Notes: generated from the letters alone by a model not told the origin. A stretch of DNA of 51,013 nucleotides from Actinomycetes bacterium (GCA_021819205.1 JAKARV010000011.1:14189-65201), one strand, 5' to 3'. Counted from the first letter of the stretch, positions 1 through 9,420 are shown. Made by a program: numbers and translations.

Positions 1-166
1 AGCAAAAAAATGAAAGCTTGAAAAGCGACGCAGTGCCGACCGCCGAATGAAGTACCTCTACAGACGCACCATAGCCCCTAATCGCAACAACTCAACCCGT
101 CAGGAACCACGAATTGACACCATTCAACCCGACATTTCTACCAAGAATCACTGCCGAGCTCACAAC
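1..166. other. Non-coding flank downstream of the binding-protein gene
   Basis: No convincing gene is seen here. The one short open frame on the plus strand lacks a ribosome binding site and family features. No hairpin followed by a T-run was found for the minus-strand gene ending at 167. Partner permease genes of the transporter could lie further left, outside the window. Confidence 0.5.
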
Positions 167-1996
167 TTATTTGGTGAAGTACCAGGTCTCAGGCGCCAAG
201 TCCAAGTAGGGATTTTGCGTAACTCCGCCAAGCTTGCTCGAGATTGCCGAAATCATATAGTCAGGATACGGCTGATATATCACAGGTAGCGTCGTGTCCA
301 TGAAGTTCTGGTAGGCATTGAGGGCTGCCTGGGCGTTGGTGGCGGTGTGGGTGGCAGCAATCAAGGTATTCGCTTCCGTGTTTGCATAGTTGCCAAACCC
401 TGTATGGCCGGGACCGGAGCCGAACAGCTCTCCACCGCTTGGGTAGTTGTCGGGGCTGTACTCCCAACCCCCTCCCCAGTTCACCATCTCCCAAGTGCAG
501 TCCGACTGCGACGCTGTGCAGTGCGGCTGGTCGGAGATCACCGTATTGAAGGGCGCAGCAGAAAGGCTGAGGGTGATTCCGACTTGCTTTGCTGCAGACG
601 CCAATGCAACCATCGATTGCGAAAGTGACGTGATGCCGGAGGCGTATACCATGTTTAAAGTTAATGCCCTGCCAGCCGGAATCCCTGCTCCACATTCTGT
701 TGCCGACGTTCCCGGACTCTCGCAAGTCATAACCCCATTGACGATCTTCCAGCCGTGAGTAGTTAGCAAATTCTTTGCGGCAGAGATCGAGTAGGGGTAC
801 TGGATCGACCGGGAGGTAGCATCAGCAAACGTGTTCGATGGTTCAGTTGGAACGGGCGACGAACTTGTAGTGCCGTATCCCTCGAAAAAGTGTGAAATCC
901 AAGCTGGCTGGTCGATAAGGTGTTCCAGTGCCTGCCGGAAGTAAAGCTGGCGAAACACCGGACCGTAGCTTGGATTGTTCAGGTTAAGCGGAAAGAAGTT
1001 GAATCCCAAATCGATCCAAGGTTCAACCTTGTAGCCCAAGGACTCGATCGTGGACTTCTGCGAAACATCTTGAGTGGGGATGTAGCCATAAGTGATCGCA
1101 TTGTTGCCCGCACGCAACACGTTGAACTCGGCGGAAGCACTAGTGAATGGCAACTCGACAAACTTCGAGAGCTTTGGCTTGTCCGGCCCAGAGTACTTCG
1201 CGTTGGGAACAAAAACCGCTTTTCCGGCGGTGGTGAAACTTAAAAGTTTCCAAGGGCCATCGACAACCGACCAAAGTGGACTGGTTGCATACGTAGAAAG
1301 ATCTCCGGCCTGAGAGTTCAACAGGTTGTAGACGGCGGTGACCCCGGCGGCTGTGGTATCCGGAAGGTTAGACGCAGTCGGGCTCGGCGCCGGTTGGCTG
1401 AGAGAAGTACGATCCCATGCAATCGGAAACGGAGTGATTTGAGAAAGTTCGTTATACGTGAACCAAGTTGGGTTATACGCCTTATCTAGTTTAAAAACCA
1501 CCGTCGACGCGTTTGGAGCGGTGACCGAGACGACGTTGTCGGGAAAAGCACCGGGAACGTAAGCCCCCCAGTTGGCCTTTTCCGCTTTAACAAGGTTCAT
1601 GAAAAACACCACGTCCCGAGCCGTAACGGGAGTGCCGTTAGACCACTCATAGTGCTTGAGGGTAACCGTAACCGTCTTATCGCCATCAGAAAACACCGGT
1701 TGGTTGCCGATCGAGAGGTTGTAGTTGATTGCCGCCTTATTACCGACCCCAAAGTAGTAGAGAGGCCGATACATCAGAATCTGGAACTGAGCAAGATTGT
1801 TCACTGAGAACTCGCCGCTCGGAGTCAGTGGAAAAATATAGTTCGGTGACGCACCCGGGCCCTCTGCGAAGTAAGCGGTACCTCCCGATACAGGCTGGGT
1901 CGAAGAGCTGGAACTTGAGGAGCTGGAAGACCCGCAAGCCGCCAATAATGCCGCCGTAGCAACGGCAACGCCTGAGAAACGAATCGAACGATGCAT
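167..1996 (-). CDS. ABC transporter substrate-binding lipoprotein, family 5 (peptide/solute type)
   Basis: Predicted extracytoplasmic solute receptor of an oligopeptide/dipeptide-type ABC importer (SBP family 5), tethered to the membrane by a lipid. Residues 1-20 form a signal peptide ending in a lipobox LAAC with Cys21 as the lipidation site. A run of ten serines (23-32) makes a flexible linker. The rest (about 40-609) has the family's architecture, including a region around 'LKHYEWSNGTPVTARDV' that matches the conserved block after the first strand pair. 609 aa is normal for the family. The start ATG has a G-rich stretch (GGGGTGG) just upstream. No permease or ATPase is in the window; they may lie to the left. 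The substrate cannot be read from sequence. The gene looks more AT-rich than the central window. Confidence 0.88.
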   Translation of the reverse strand: MHRSIRFSGVAVATAALLAACGSSSSSSSSSSTQPVSGGTAYFAEGPGASPNYIFPLTPSGEFSVNNLAQFQILMYRPLYYFGVGNKAAINYNLSIGNQPVFSDGDKTVTVTLKHYEWSNGTPVTARDVVFFMNLVKAEKANWGAYVPGAFPDNVVSVTAPNASTVVFKLDKAYNPTWFTYNELSQITPFPIAWDRTSLSQPAPSPTASNLPDTTAAGVTAVYNLLNSQAGDLSTYATSPLWSVVDGPWKLLSFTTAGKAVFVPNAKYSGPDKPKLSKFVELPFTSASAEFNVLRAGNNAITYGYIPTQDVSQKSTIESLGYKVEPWIDLGFNFFPLNLNNPSYGPVFRQLYFRQALEHLIDQPAWISHFFEGYGTTSSSPVPTEPSNTFADATSRSIQYPYSISAAKNLLTTHGWKIVNGVMTCESPGTSATECGAGIPAGRALTLNMVYASGITSLSQSMVALASAAKQVGITLSLSAAPFNTVISDQPHCTASQSDCTWEMVNWGGGWEYSPDNYPSGGELFGSGPGHTGFGNYANTEANTLIAATHTATNAQAALNAYQNFMDTTLPVIYQPYPDYMISAISSKLGGVTQNPYLDLAPETWYFTK

Positions 1997-2032
1997 GCCA
2001 CCCCAATGCTTGTAGAGATCTATAGTGCCGAA

Positions 2033-2038
2033 AGTCTA
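2033..2038 (-). promoter_or_regulatory. Putative -10 box TAGACT for the binding-protein gene
   Basis: On the minus strand a TAGACT hexamer lies about 36 nt before the ATG at 1996. The same hexamer precedes several other genes with leaders (fmdB-like, MFS exporter, metallophosphoesterase), so it is a plausible -10 box. No clear -35 box is visible. Confidence 0.45.
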
Positions 2039-2086
2039 ATTGGTAAAGCTCATTGAAGCACCTGCTGTGCGCCCATTGAAGTAATC

Positions 2087-2099
2087 CACATTAAATGTG
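2087..2099. promoter_or_regulatory. 13-bp palindrome upstream of the binding-protein gene
   Basis: CACATT-A-AATGTG is a perfect palindrome with 6-bp arms, about 50 bp upstream of the proposed -10 box, within the AT-rich intergenic stretch 1997-2362. It could be an operator for a solute-responsive regulator. Two CATTGAAG direct repeats lie between it and the promoter. Function is inferred from position only. Nothing else is seen in this intergenic region. Confidence 0.3.
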
Positions 2100-2362
2100 A
2101 TTTACACCAACCCAAACGGGCAAGCACGGAAAAACACATAAATTTAATCACAGAGCCGCTCAATCACCGTGAACATCCACGACGAAGCCTCGAAAGCGCG
2201 CTTCCCGACAAACTCCACCGGAGACGTTTGAAGAAGTTCCCTAGGTTGTGAACTCAAGCTCGATCACGATCGCCGCCCGCTTTGAAATCTTGTCTGGGCC
2301 AGCCTTGAGGAGGTGGCGTGCTGTTGGCAATGGCCTCTTTGCTGAAAAAGTTCAAGCCTGCC

Positions 2363-2992
2363 TCATTGCCCGGCTTCCGATTGACCCTCCAACTCGAGCA
2401 GCCTGCGCTTGAGTTGGAGGCCACCAGCGTATCCTCCAAGGGTTCCGTCGCTGCGGAGAACGCGATGGCAGGGAACCACCAGGGGAAGAGGGTTGGTCGC
2501 GCATGCGCTTCCGACCGCTCGCACCGCCCGTGGATTGCCCGAGGCAGCGGCCACCTGGGCGTAGCTGGCGGTTGCGCCATACTCAATCTCCAAAAGTTGG
2601 CGAAGTACAGAACGCCGGAACCCACTGGCAAGCCGGAGGTCGATCGCCAGATCAAAGCTGCGACGGCTTCGGCTTAAGTACTCTCCAATCTCCCTTGCAG
2701 CCTGGTCAAAACGACTCGGAGCATTCAGGATTCGAGGGCTGATCCGCACCGCAAGCTCTGCGAGAACCCTCTCCTGATCCTCGTTCGGAAGTGCAATCCG
2801 CACCAGCCCATCCGGTGTAGCGGCAAGTAGCAGCGATCCGATCGGCGTATCGATGGTACAGTAAGCCACGTCCAGCAGTCCTTCCCCGGCCGCCGCGGCG
2901 GACAACCGAGCACGCAACCGAGGCAGCGGCCCCATAACCGCCTCACCGTCCTCGCCGACAAGCATCTCTTCCACTGTTCCGTAACCAGTCAC
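2363..2992 (-). CDS. Methylated-DNA--protein-cysteine methyltransferase-like protein
   Basis: Suicide DNA repair protein family (MGMT/Ogt), which transfers the alkyl group of O6-alkylguanine to its own cysteine. The active site PCHRV is at residues 174-178 with acceptor Cys175. It is preceded by a conserved 'Y-x-x-V' helix region around 139-170 and followed by the 'GGYAGG' turn. At 209 aa it is longer than stand-alone Ogt (about 160-180) because of a roughly 40-residue N-terminal helix-like extension of unknown role. The start is GTG, overlapping the stop of the upstream sigma factor gene in a GTGA arrangement, so the two are translationally coupled. From family knowledge such sigma/MGMT pairs occur in other actinobacteria, which suggests an alkylation-responsive unit. 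Confidence 0.9.
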   Translation of the reverse strand: MTGYGTVEEMLVGEDGEAVMGPLPRLRARLSAAAAGEGLLDVAYCTIDTPIGSLLLAATPDGLVRIALPNEDQERVLAELAVRISPRILNAPSRFDQAAREIGEYLSRSRRSFDLAIDLRLASGFRRSVLRQLLEIEYGATASYAQVAAASGNPRAVRAVGSACATNPLPLVVPCHRVLRSDGTLGGYAGGLQLKRRLLELEGQSEAGQ

Positions 2993-3465
2993 ATCGAATC
3001 CTCCCCGCTAATTACCTTTCGAAGCGCGGCAATCCCGTCGGCAGCCGACCGTCGGGCAGCCGTCTCGCTGGTACCAAGGAGCTCAGCAACCTCGGCGTAG
3101 CGAAGACCGCCAACGTAGTGGGCGACTACCGCGCCCCGTTGTTTTGGAGCCAGAGCGCTTACTGCAGCCCATAACTCGGCATCCGGAAGCTCCCGATCCG
3201 AGAATGGCCTATCGAGGGTCATCCCTATCGGAATCGGAGCGCGTTGGTTCGACCGAAGCTTATCCATCGCCTTGCGGTAAGCGATCGTCACCAGCCAGGC
3301 ACGAACGTTGCTCCCGGCAACCAGCCGCGGATAAGCCGCGAGGGCGGAAAGAAACGTCTCGGACCAGGCGTCCTCGGCGTCCACCGGCCCCACAACCGCC
3401 CAGCAGACCCTGAGCACAGTGCGGCCATGCTCGGCTACTACGTCGTCGAAGGGGGGCAAGCTCAC
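2989..3465 (-). CDS. ECF-type RNA polymerase sigma factor
   Basis: Alternative sigma factor with region 2 at about residues 5-75 ('VVAEHG..VLRVCWAVVG..DAEDAWSETF', 'AWLVTIAYRKAMDKLR') and region 4 at about 100-155 ('LAPKQRGAVVAHYVGGLRYAEVAELLG'). A GTG start at 3465 is preferred over the longer frame starting at 3522. GGAGGG sits 7 nt upstream, the resulting 158 aa begins right before region 2, and a TAGCGT -10-like box lies at 3514-3519 on the minus strand. The stop overlaps the GTG of the MGMT-like gene. No anti-sigma factor is adjacent, so its control is unclear; the coupled MGMT protein may act as sensor or target. Confidence 0.87.
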   Translation of the reverse strand: MSLPPFDDVVAEHGRTVLRVCWAVVGPVDAEDAWSETFLSALAAYPRLVAGSNVRAWLVTIAYRKAMDKLRSNQRAPIPIGMTLDRPFSDRELPDAELWAAVSALAPKQRGAVVAHYVGGLRYAEVAELLGTSETAARRSAADGIAALRKVISGEDSM

Positions 3466-3639
3466 TCCCGTCCCTCCAAAGTCGATCGACAAAATAGTTC
3501 CAGCACGCTCATACGCTAACAAACGCCGCGCGCAAGAACTTCGTGAGGTCTCGATTGCAGCGACCCGTCTCTACCGTGCTCGAAGCTAAGCCGAGACGAG
3601 AGCCGCCCGCTGCACGCGGGATGGCAGGCGCTGCCGTGA

Positions 3640-3645
3640 TAGTCT
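3640..3645 (+). promoter_or_regulatory. Putative leaderless -10 box TAGTCT for the DNA methyltransferase
   Basis: TAGTCT ends 6 nt before the ATG at 3652. This spacing would put the transcription start at or next to the start codon. It fits the TAGNNT pattern seen before many other genes in the window. Confidence 0.45.
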
Positions 3646-3651
3646 CGCCCC

Positions 3652-6600
3652 ATGAACCCACCGGGAGAGAGCGAGGGCTTCACCGCCACCCAGGGGCCCC
3701 GCAACCTCGCCGATTTTGGCGAAGCGGCTGGCGTGGCGCCATCATCATCGGATACATCCCGGAGTTCCCAAAAAATGAACCGAGCAACTTGCCACCCCGG
3801 TGTGCTGATATTTCCCTGGCCGCACCTCGAGTCCCCGCCTGAAGAGCTTTGCCATTCGCTGGCTCGCCACTGCGGAGCACGCGCAGTACCGCTGGTCGTC
3901 TTCGAAACTCAAGATGGAAAACACTGGCTCTTCGGAGCCGACCAAAGAGAAACGCTCTTGGGTCCATACTCGAAGGAGCACAATAGCTCGGCCATCTCGG
4001 CGATCCTTACCTCCCCCGACAGGGCATCGGCAAACGATCTCTGCCAACGCCTTCTTGACTCCTTGCGCACTACCGGGATGCCCGGAGTCGTCAACTCCGG
4101 CCTCTTTGCCGCAAACGTCCTGAAACGGGCGGCACGCGACGCCGAGATCTCCACCACAGAGCGGTTGACGCCCTCGAGCTGCGGTGCCGAACTCCTGCTC
4201 GGTTTGGGATTTCACTTTGAGGGCAACGACAGCGACGCCTTGCAGACGCTCACATCCGCAAATGGCCAGCGCCTCGGCATGGCTATCCTCGATCCTCCAC
4301 ACCAAGCTCGAAACACCTTCAACTTTGCCCGATTGGCCGCCGGCATCTCCGCCTCCGCCTCCGCCGGTCTCTCCTGGCTGCTTGCCCTTAGCGGACCACG
4401 CATCCGCCTGTATCCTGTTGGTCCTGGCCGTGGTGTCGACTACCGGGGGCTTGCGGCCACCTATTTGGAGATCGACCTATCGCTGCTTGGAAAAGACGCC
4501 CGCTCTCTGCTCTTCACGCTAATGTCGCCTAGTGGCCTGGCGGCAAACGGCGTTGCCGAAACCCTTCTCGACGCGAGCTGTCGCGAAGCGGCTGCAACCG
4601 CCAAACGATTGCGCACCCAGATCATCGACTGCGCACTCCCCCGACTCGCAATGGGTGTCGCACAGGCGATGGCAGACGATGGCGAGACCCTAGGTGCTAG
4701 CGAGCTGGAGCTGGCTCATGCAGCAACTTCGCGCCTCCTTGTCCGGCTGGTGATTCAGACGATCTGGACGGCACGCGGACTGCTCAAAGGCGGTGGCGAG
4801 ATCAGCTCCCTTGCTCGCGAACTTTTCTTGGATGGCAGGGTGGGCGGCAATCTCTGGAGCCGGCTCTCAGCGGAGTGGCAAATCCTCGCCAACCACGGAG
4901 AAGGGCTGTTTGCCGCGGACACAGCAGAGGGGAACCTGATCGCCAGGATCTCACTCCCAAATTCGGTGATGGAGCCGGTGATGAAGGCGCTCCTCCTCGA
5001 GGCAGATGGCGGTAGGCACACTTTGCCGGACTTAGCGACGCTTCCACTCCGAGAGATCGGTACTTTATACGAAGAGCTGCTCGGGCGCATGCCAACCTCG
5101 ACTTTCGAGGAGTTCTTGCCATCCGGCGATCAACTTCCCGGCCGCGCCCCTGTCCTTGCACCGGCGGACCAAGCTTCACCCCGGAAGGTCAACAGGCGCA
5201 AGGCTACAGGATCCTACTTTACCCCTACCTTCCTGGTCAAACACCTGATCGAGCGGTCACTGGTGCCCGCCGTAGAAGAGCATCTGGAAAGGTTCGTGGA
5301 GGGAGTAGATGCCCTGATCGCAAGCAAAGATCCCGAGCGCATCGCCGACGCGATTTTCGGCATAAGGGTCTGCGACCTCTCGATGGGGAGTGGCCACTTC
5401 CTTCTCCCCGCGATCGACTGCATAGAGTCCAAAGTCGCCACCGTGATCGCCCGCTGGCCCCAGCTGCTCGAAATTATGGCTGGCTCCAAAGCCAAAGCCA
5501 TGCAGCTGGACGCCAGTGATGTTGGTGCCCGACTGCGCCGAGAGACCGCCGAGCGCTGCGTCTACGGAGTCGACATCGATCCGGTCGCGGTAGAGATCGC
5601 CCGCTTTGCTATCCGTGCCCACGCTTCGATACCCGGAAGCATTCTCCCGCACCCCACTCCCGGGCTGGTATGGGGAGAGGCGCTCACCGGTATCGCCTCG
5701 ATAGAAGAGGCTCAGGAGGTCTTTAGCAGACTCGCATCCACCGATGATGGGGTTGGAAGAGGTGCAGAGGCGCACCGAGTCCTTTTGGAGCTCCAGTCGC
5801 TCCCCTTCAAAGACCTCCGTGATCGCTCGGACCGCCTCCGCTCCTACGCCGATCTCCTTGACGCCGCCTCCGGTTGCCGTTCAACTGAGACGGAGGTACG
5901 CCCTGTCCACATGCCGCTCCACTTTCCCGAGGTCTTTTGCAGAGAAGACTCCCCAGGTTTCCACGTCGTCATTGGCAATCCGCCGTTCCTCAGCCAGCTC
6001 AACCAAAACGCCGCCGCGGCTACCGGCGAACGGAAGCGGCTGCGCCACCACTTCGGGGCAAAGATCGGGACTCAGTTCGACCGCTCCGCGGTATTCATGC
6101 TCCGAGCGATCGAGCTCGTCCGAAACGACCACGGGCGGATCGGGTTAATTCAACCGCTCTCATTCCTGTCAGCCGCACACGCCGAAGGATGCCGGCGCGA
6201 GGTGGCGGCGGCGGGAACCGTCGAGTCTCTGTGGATCGGTCTCGACCGCGTCTTCCCGGCCAACGTCAGGACCTGCGCGCCGAGCATCGTACTTGGGACT
6301 CAGCGGGTTGTTGATGTCGAGCGGTTCTCCGGTACCGGCCTTCTCCCGCTGCCGGCGATCAAAATGGACTTCGATCTGCTTGGCGCGGAGCCCACCTGGG
6401 GCAAGCTAGCCAGCGGCGTCCGGACAACTCCCGTCGTACGGCTCCGCCAGGAATCAAAGCTCGGCTCGGTGTCGAGCGCCGCAGCCGACTTCCGAGACCA
6501 GTTCTACGGGCTGGCCGACGCCACCGTGAACGCAAGCTCTGGCCTTGGTCCCAGCCAGCGGGCGCTCATCACCTCCGGCCTTATCGATCCCCTCGAGTCG

Positions 6601-7155
6601 CTCTGGGGGCGCCGCACCGCCAAGATCAACGGAGTCCAATACTCGAACCCGGCGGTCGATCTGGCGCTGCTTGCCGTCAAAAGTCCGGCACTCTCGCGGT
6701 GGGCCACCAATCGGCTGGTGCCCAAACTGCTGGTGGCCACGCAGAGCAGAGTCATCGAGGTGCTCCCCGATCCAGCGGGGCTGCTACTTCCTGCGGTGCC
6801 AGTGATCACTGTGCTCCCCGATCCAGAGCACTTTTGGGAGGTCGCGGCGGCCCTGCTATCCCCGGCGCTCTGCGCCTACGCACTCGACACCTACCTCGGG
6901 TCGGCGCTATCCGCCGACGCCATCAAGCTCAGCGCGAAACAGGTGCTCGAGCTCCCGGCCCCTACCGATGCCGAGGCCTGGAGACTGGCGGCGCAAGAGG
7001 CAAAAACTCTCTTTACGAGGAACAGCCAGACACCGGAAGCCTGGAGGCGCTTTGGCGCGGCCGCTCTAGCCGCCTACCGGTTAGACGACCCGACGCTGCT
7101 TGCATGGTGGCTTGCCAGAATTGCAAAACGCACGCCGGCCGCATTTTCCCAGTAG
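3652..7155 (+). CDS. Large solitary N6-adenine DNA methyltransferase, Eco57I-like
   Basis: Predicted SAM-dependent DNA adenine methyltransferase of the Eco57I/type IIG-like group. The catalytic core starts with 'GSYFTP' near residue 520. Motif I is D575-L-S-M-G-S-G-H-F (usual form DPACGSGHF). An acidic loop 'YGVDIDP' follows, and motif IV is N776-P-P-F. The C-terminal third (about 900-1100) resembles the target-recognition half of such enzymes. The N-terminal ~500 residues have no PD-(D/E)xK nuclease motif that I can see, so restriction activity is not supported. No specificity subunit, nuclease or BREX/DISARM partner is adjacent: neighbours are a sigma factor and TatD. The ATG at 3652 fits a leaderless promoter; an alternative ATG at 3775 (residue 42) has GGAG upstream and would remove a low-complexity N-terminus. 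Confidence 0.85.
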   Translation: MNPPGESEGFTATQGPRNLADFGEAAGVAPSSSDTSRSSQKMNRATCHPGVLIFPWPHLESPPEELCHSLARHCGARAVPLVVFETQDGKHWLFGADQRETLLGPYSKEHNSSAISAILTSPDRASANDLCQRLLDSLRTTGMPGVVNSGLFAANVLKRAARDAEISTTERLTPSSCGAELLLGLGFHFEGNDSDALQTLTSANGQRLGMAILDPPHQARNTFNFARLAAGISASASAGLSWLLALSGPRIRLYPVGPGRGVDYRGLAATYLEIDLSLLGKDARSLLFTLMSPSGLAANGVAETLLDASCREAAATAKRLRTQIIDCALPRLAMGVAQAMADDGETLGASELELAHAATSRLLVRLVIQTIWTARGLLKGGGEISSLARELFLDGRVGGNLWSRLSAEWQILANHGEGLFAADTAEGNLIARISLPNSVMEPVMKALLLEADGGRHTLPDLATLPLREIGTLYEELLGRMPTSTFEEFLPSGDQLPGRAPVLAPADQASPRKVNRRKATGSYFTPTFLVKHLIERSLVPAVEEHLERFVEGVDALIASKDPERIADAIFGIRVCDLSMGSGHFLLPAIDCIESKVATVIARWPQLLEIMAGSKAKAMQLDASDVGARLRRETAERCVYGVDIDPVAVEIARFAIRAHASIPGSILPHPTPGLVWGEALTGIASIEEAQEVFSRLASTDDGVGRGAEAHRVLLELQSLPFKDLRDRSDRLRSYADLLDAASGCRSTETEVRPVHMPLHFPEVFCREDSPGFHVVIGNPPFLSQLNQNAAAATGERKRLRHHFGAKIGTQFDRSAVFMLRAIELVRNDHGRIGLIQPLSFLSAAHAEGCRREVAAAGTVESLWIGLDRVFPANVRTCAPSIVLGTQRVVDVERFSGTGLLPLPAIKMDFDLLGAEPTWGKLASGVRTTPVVRLRQESKLGSVSSAAADFRDQFYGLADATVNASSGLGPSQRALITSGLIDPLESLWGRRTAKINGVQYSNPAVDLALLAVKSPALSRWATNRLVPKLLVATQSRVIEVLPDPAGLLLPAVPVITVLPDPEHFWEVAAALLSPALCAYALDTYLGSALSADAIKLSAKQVLELPAPTDAEAWRLAAQEAKTLFTRNSQTPEAWRRFGAAALAAYRLDDPTLLAWWLARIAKRTPAAFSQ

Positions 7156-7159
7156 CGAC

Positions 7160-7927
7160 TCAACCAAGAGCAAAAGCGGCGCGGGCGTTGGCGTAGGTCG
7201 TTGCTGCCAGCGCCTCCACCTCCTCCCCCCGCAGTTCCGCCAAAAAGCGGCCGGTCACCGCCACATTGGCGATCCGGTTCGGCTTTCCGCGCAGGGGAAC
7301 CGGGGCGAGGTATGGCGAGTCGGTCTCCACCAGCATCCGATCCGCCGGGACGACCAGCGCGGCATCGCGGATATCACCCGAGGTCTTGAAGGTAACCATC
7401 CCGGAGAAAGAGATTAAAAAGCCAAGATCGAGACACCGCTTGACCTCTTCTGTCCCGCCGGCAAAGCAGTGCATCACTACCCGGTCCGGAAGCTCCTCCC
7501 CCTCCAGGATCGCAAATGTGTCGCTCCAAGCGTCCCGGGTGTGAATCACCAGTGCCAGCCCCTTCGCCCTGGCCAGCTGGACCTGAGCAGCAAACACCTG
7601 CCGCTGGATCTCGCGGGGCGAGTGGTCGTAGAAGTAATCGAGGCCACACTCCCCGACTCCGGCCACTCCCACGGTGCCAGCAAGCTTCTCGAGGGCCTCA
7701 ACCCCCGCCAGTCCGGCGCTCTCCGCATCGTGTGGATGGATCCCTACTGTCGGCGCCGCTTCGATGCCCGCCTCCCGGAACCGCTCGGCCGCCACCATCG
7801 CCAGCGCCGACTTCTCCAGGCTGGTTCCGACGGCAATGACACCGCCTACGCCAGCGGTCACCATCGACTCGATCTCCCCGGGAAGCCCGGCCAGTTCAGG
7901 ATGAGCGTGCGAATCAAACCAGGTCAT
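7160..7927 (-). CDS. tatD: TatD-family metal-dependent DNase/hydrolase
   Basis: TIM-barrel metallohydrolase of the TatD family. It has the N-terminal 'WFDSHAHPEL' metal-binding HxH motif, a 'GECGLDYFYD' block with the conserved Glu and Asp, 'VIHTRDA', 'HCFAGG' and 'ETDSPYLAP'. At about 255 aa it is full length. Family members act as 3'-5' exonucleases and in turnover of D-tyrosyl-DNA or RNA ends. The ATG at 7927 overlaps the metG stop by one base (TGATG), so it is the last gene of the ychF-to-tatD operon; a TTG at 7930 is an alternative. It ends 4 bp from the convergent methyltransferase gene. Confidence 0.93.
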   Translation of the reverse strand: MTWFDSHAHPELAGLPGEIESMVTAGVGGVIAVGTSLEKSALAMVAAERFREAGIEAAPTVGIHPHDAESAGLAGVEALEKLAGTVGVAGVGECGLDYFYDHSPREIQRQVFAAQVQLARAKGLALVIHTRDAWSDTFAILEGEELPDRVVMHCFAGGTEEVKRCLDLGFLISFSGMVTFKTSGDIRDAALVVPADRMLVETDSPYLAPVPLRGKPNRIANVAVTGRFLAELRGEEVEALAATTYANARAAFALG

Positions 7928-9420
7928 CAACCGGCCACCGCCCGCGGGAATAGGGGTGGCCTCTTCTCCAGAGTCGCTCCGCCCGCTTCCGCCGTCCAGC
8001 GCAGCTCCCCGGCCCCGCCGAACCCGAGCCGGACAAAGATCTCCAAAGAAGCCTTGGGTATCGCCGGGCTCAAGAGCACGGCGGCAAGGCGCAGCCCCTC
8101 CCGCACCCGGCCAAGGGCGTCAAGGCTTTCAGCGTCCCCCTCCGGCCGGCGCCAGGGCTCGGCGCGCTCGAGAAGTGAATTCCCAGCCCGGACTATCGCC
8201 ATGGCGTGATCGATCGCATCCATCGGACGGAAGGCGTTCCAGGCGGCGATCGAGCCCTCCAGGAGCGGTTTAGCCCCGAGCGGATCCGAACCGATCTCGG
8301 GAACGGCCGGGGCCCTGCCCCCTCCCTTCTGGATCGAGAGGGCCACGACTCGGGAGACCAGGTTGCCGAGATCGTTGGCCAGATCGGCGTTGTAGACCCG
8401 GTAGAGCGACTCCAAGGAGACGTCGCCATCGAGACCGAAGCCGTTCGCCCTCAGAAGGTAGTAGCGCAGGGCATCGGAGGAGAGATCGGATGCAACCGCC
8501 ATCGGATCGATCTGGTTCCCGAGCGACTTCGACATCTTTTCGCCATTTACCAACATCCACCCGGTTACCAGGAAGTGAGCTGGCGGATCGATTCCGGCCG
8601 CCATGCACATAGCCGGCCACCAAACCGCGTGAAAGCGCAGAATGTCCTTGCCAAGCAGGTGATGCACGCTTGGCCACCACTGCTCGAACGCGCCACTTCC
8701 GTCCCCGTAGCCCACCGCGGTCAGGTAGTTGATCAGCGCGTCGTACCAGACGTAGAAGACGTGCTGCTCGTCCCAGGGGACGCTAACGCCCCAGTCGATG
8801 GAGCTCCTGGTGATCGAGATGTCCGTCAACCCCTGGCGGAGAAAGCCCAACACCTCGTGAAGGCGGGTTTCGGGGGTAATCGCACCCGGATTGTTCTCGT
8901 AGAACTCGATGAGGCGATCGTTGAACTTGGAGAGGGCGAAAAAGTAGTTCTCCTCGGACATCTCGGTCACCGGCCGCCCGTGGACGGGACAGTCTTTCCC
9001 ATCTACCAGCTCCGACTCCTGGTAGTACGCCTCGCAGGAGATGCAGTAGAGGCCGACGTAGAGGTCTTTGTAGATGTAGCCCCGCCGATAGATCTCAGAG
9101 AGAAACTCCTGCACCGTGCTTACGTGACGGGGTTCGGTGGTCCTTATGAAGTCGTCGAAAGAGATGTCAAGCTTCCCCCAAGCCCCGCGGAACCGTTCGG
9201 AGGTGCGGTCCACCCACTCCTGCGGAGTCACTCCGTGTTCCGCGGCGGCCTGGGCGATCTTGAGCCCATGCTCGTCGGTACCTGTCACGAAGCGGACTTG
9301 GTCGCCAAGGAGGCGATGCCAGCGGGCAAAGGCGTCCGCGTTGATCTCCGCGTAGGCGGTGCCCAGGTGAGGATCACCGTTGACGTAGTAGATCGGCGTA
9401 GTGATGTAGAAGTTAGCCAA
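7927..9420 (-). CDS. metG: Methionyl-tRNA synthetase
   Basis: Class Ia aminoacyl-tRNA synthetase that charges tRNA-Met. The ATP-binding HIGH-type motif is H18-L-G after 'ITTPIYYVNGDP', and the KMSKS loop is K295-M-S-K-S. A zinc-knuckle segment 'CISC...CPVHG' is intact. The TTG at 9420 is chosen because it places the protein start just before the first conserved strand, with GGAG 4 nt upstream; the longer frame to 9618 runs into rsmI. The product has 497 aa, lacking the C-terminal tRNA-binding appendix of E. coli MetG, as is common in actinobacteria. It lies 34 bp after rsmI and is coupled to tatD. Confidence 0.94.
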   Translation of the reverse strand: MANFYITTPIYYVNGDPHLGTAYAEINADAFARWHRLLGDQVRFVTGTDEHGLKIAQAAAEHGVTPQEWVDRTSERFRGAWGKLDISFDDFIRTTEPRHVSTVQEFLSEIYRRGYIYKDLYVGLYCISCEAYYQESELVDGKDCPVHGRPVTEMSEENYFFALSKFNDRLIEFYENNPGAITPETRLHEVLGFLRQGLTDISITRSSIDWGVSVPWDEQHVFYVWYDALINYLTAVGYGDGSGAFEQWWPSVHHLLGKDILRFHAVWWPAMCMAAGIDPPAHFLVTGWMLVNGEKMSKSLGNQIDPMAVASDLSSDALRYYLLRANGFGLDGDVSLESLYRVYNADLANDLGNLVSRVVALSIQKGGGRAPAVPEIGSDPLGAKPLLEGSIAAWNAFRPMDAIDHAMAIVRAGNSLLERAEPWRRPEGDAESLDALGRVREGLRLAAVLLSPAIPKASLEIFVRLGFGGAGELRWTAEAGGATLEKRPPLFPRAVAG

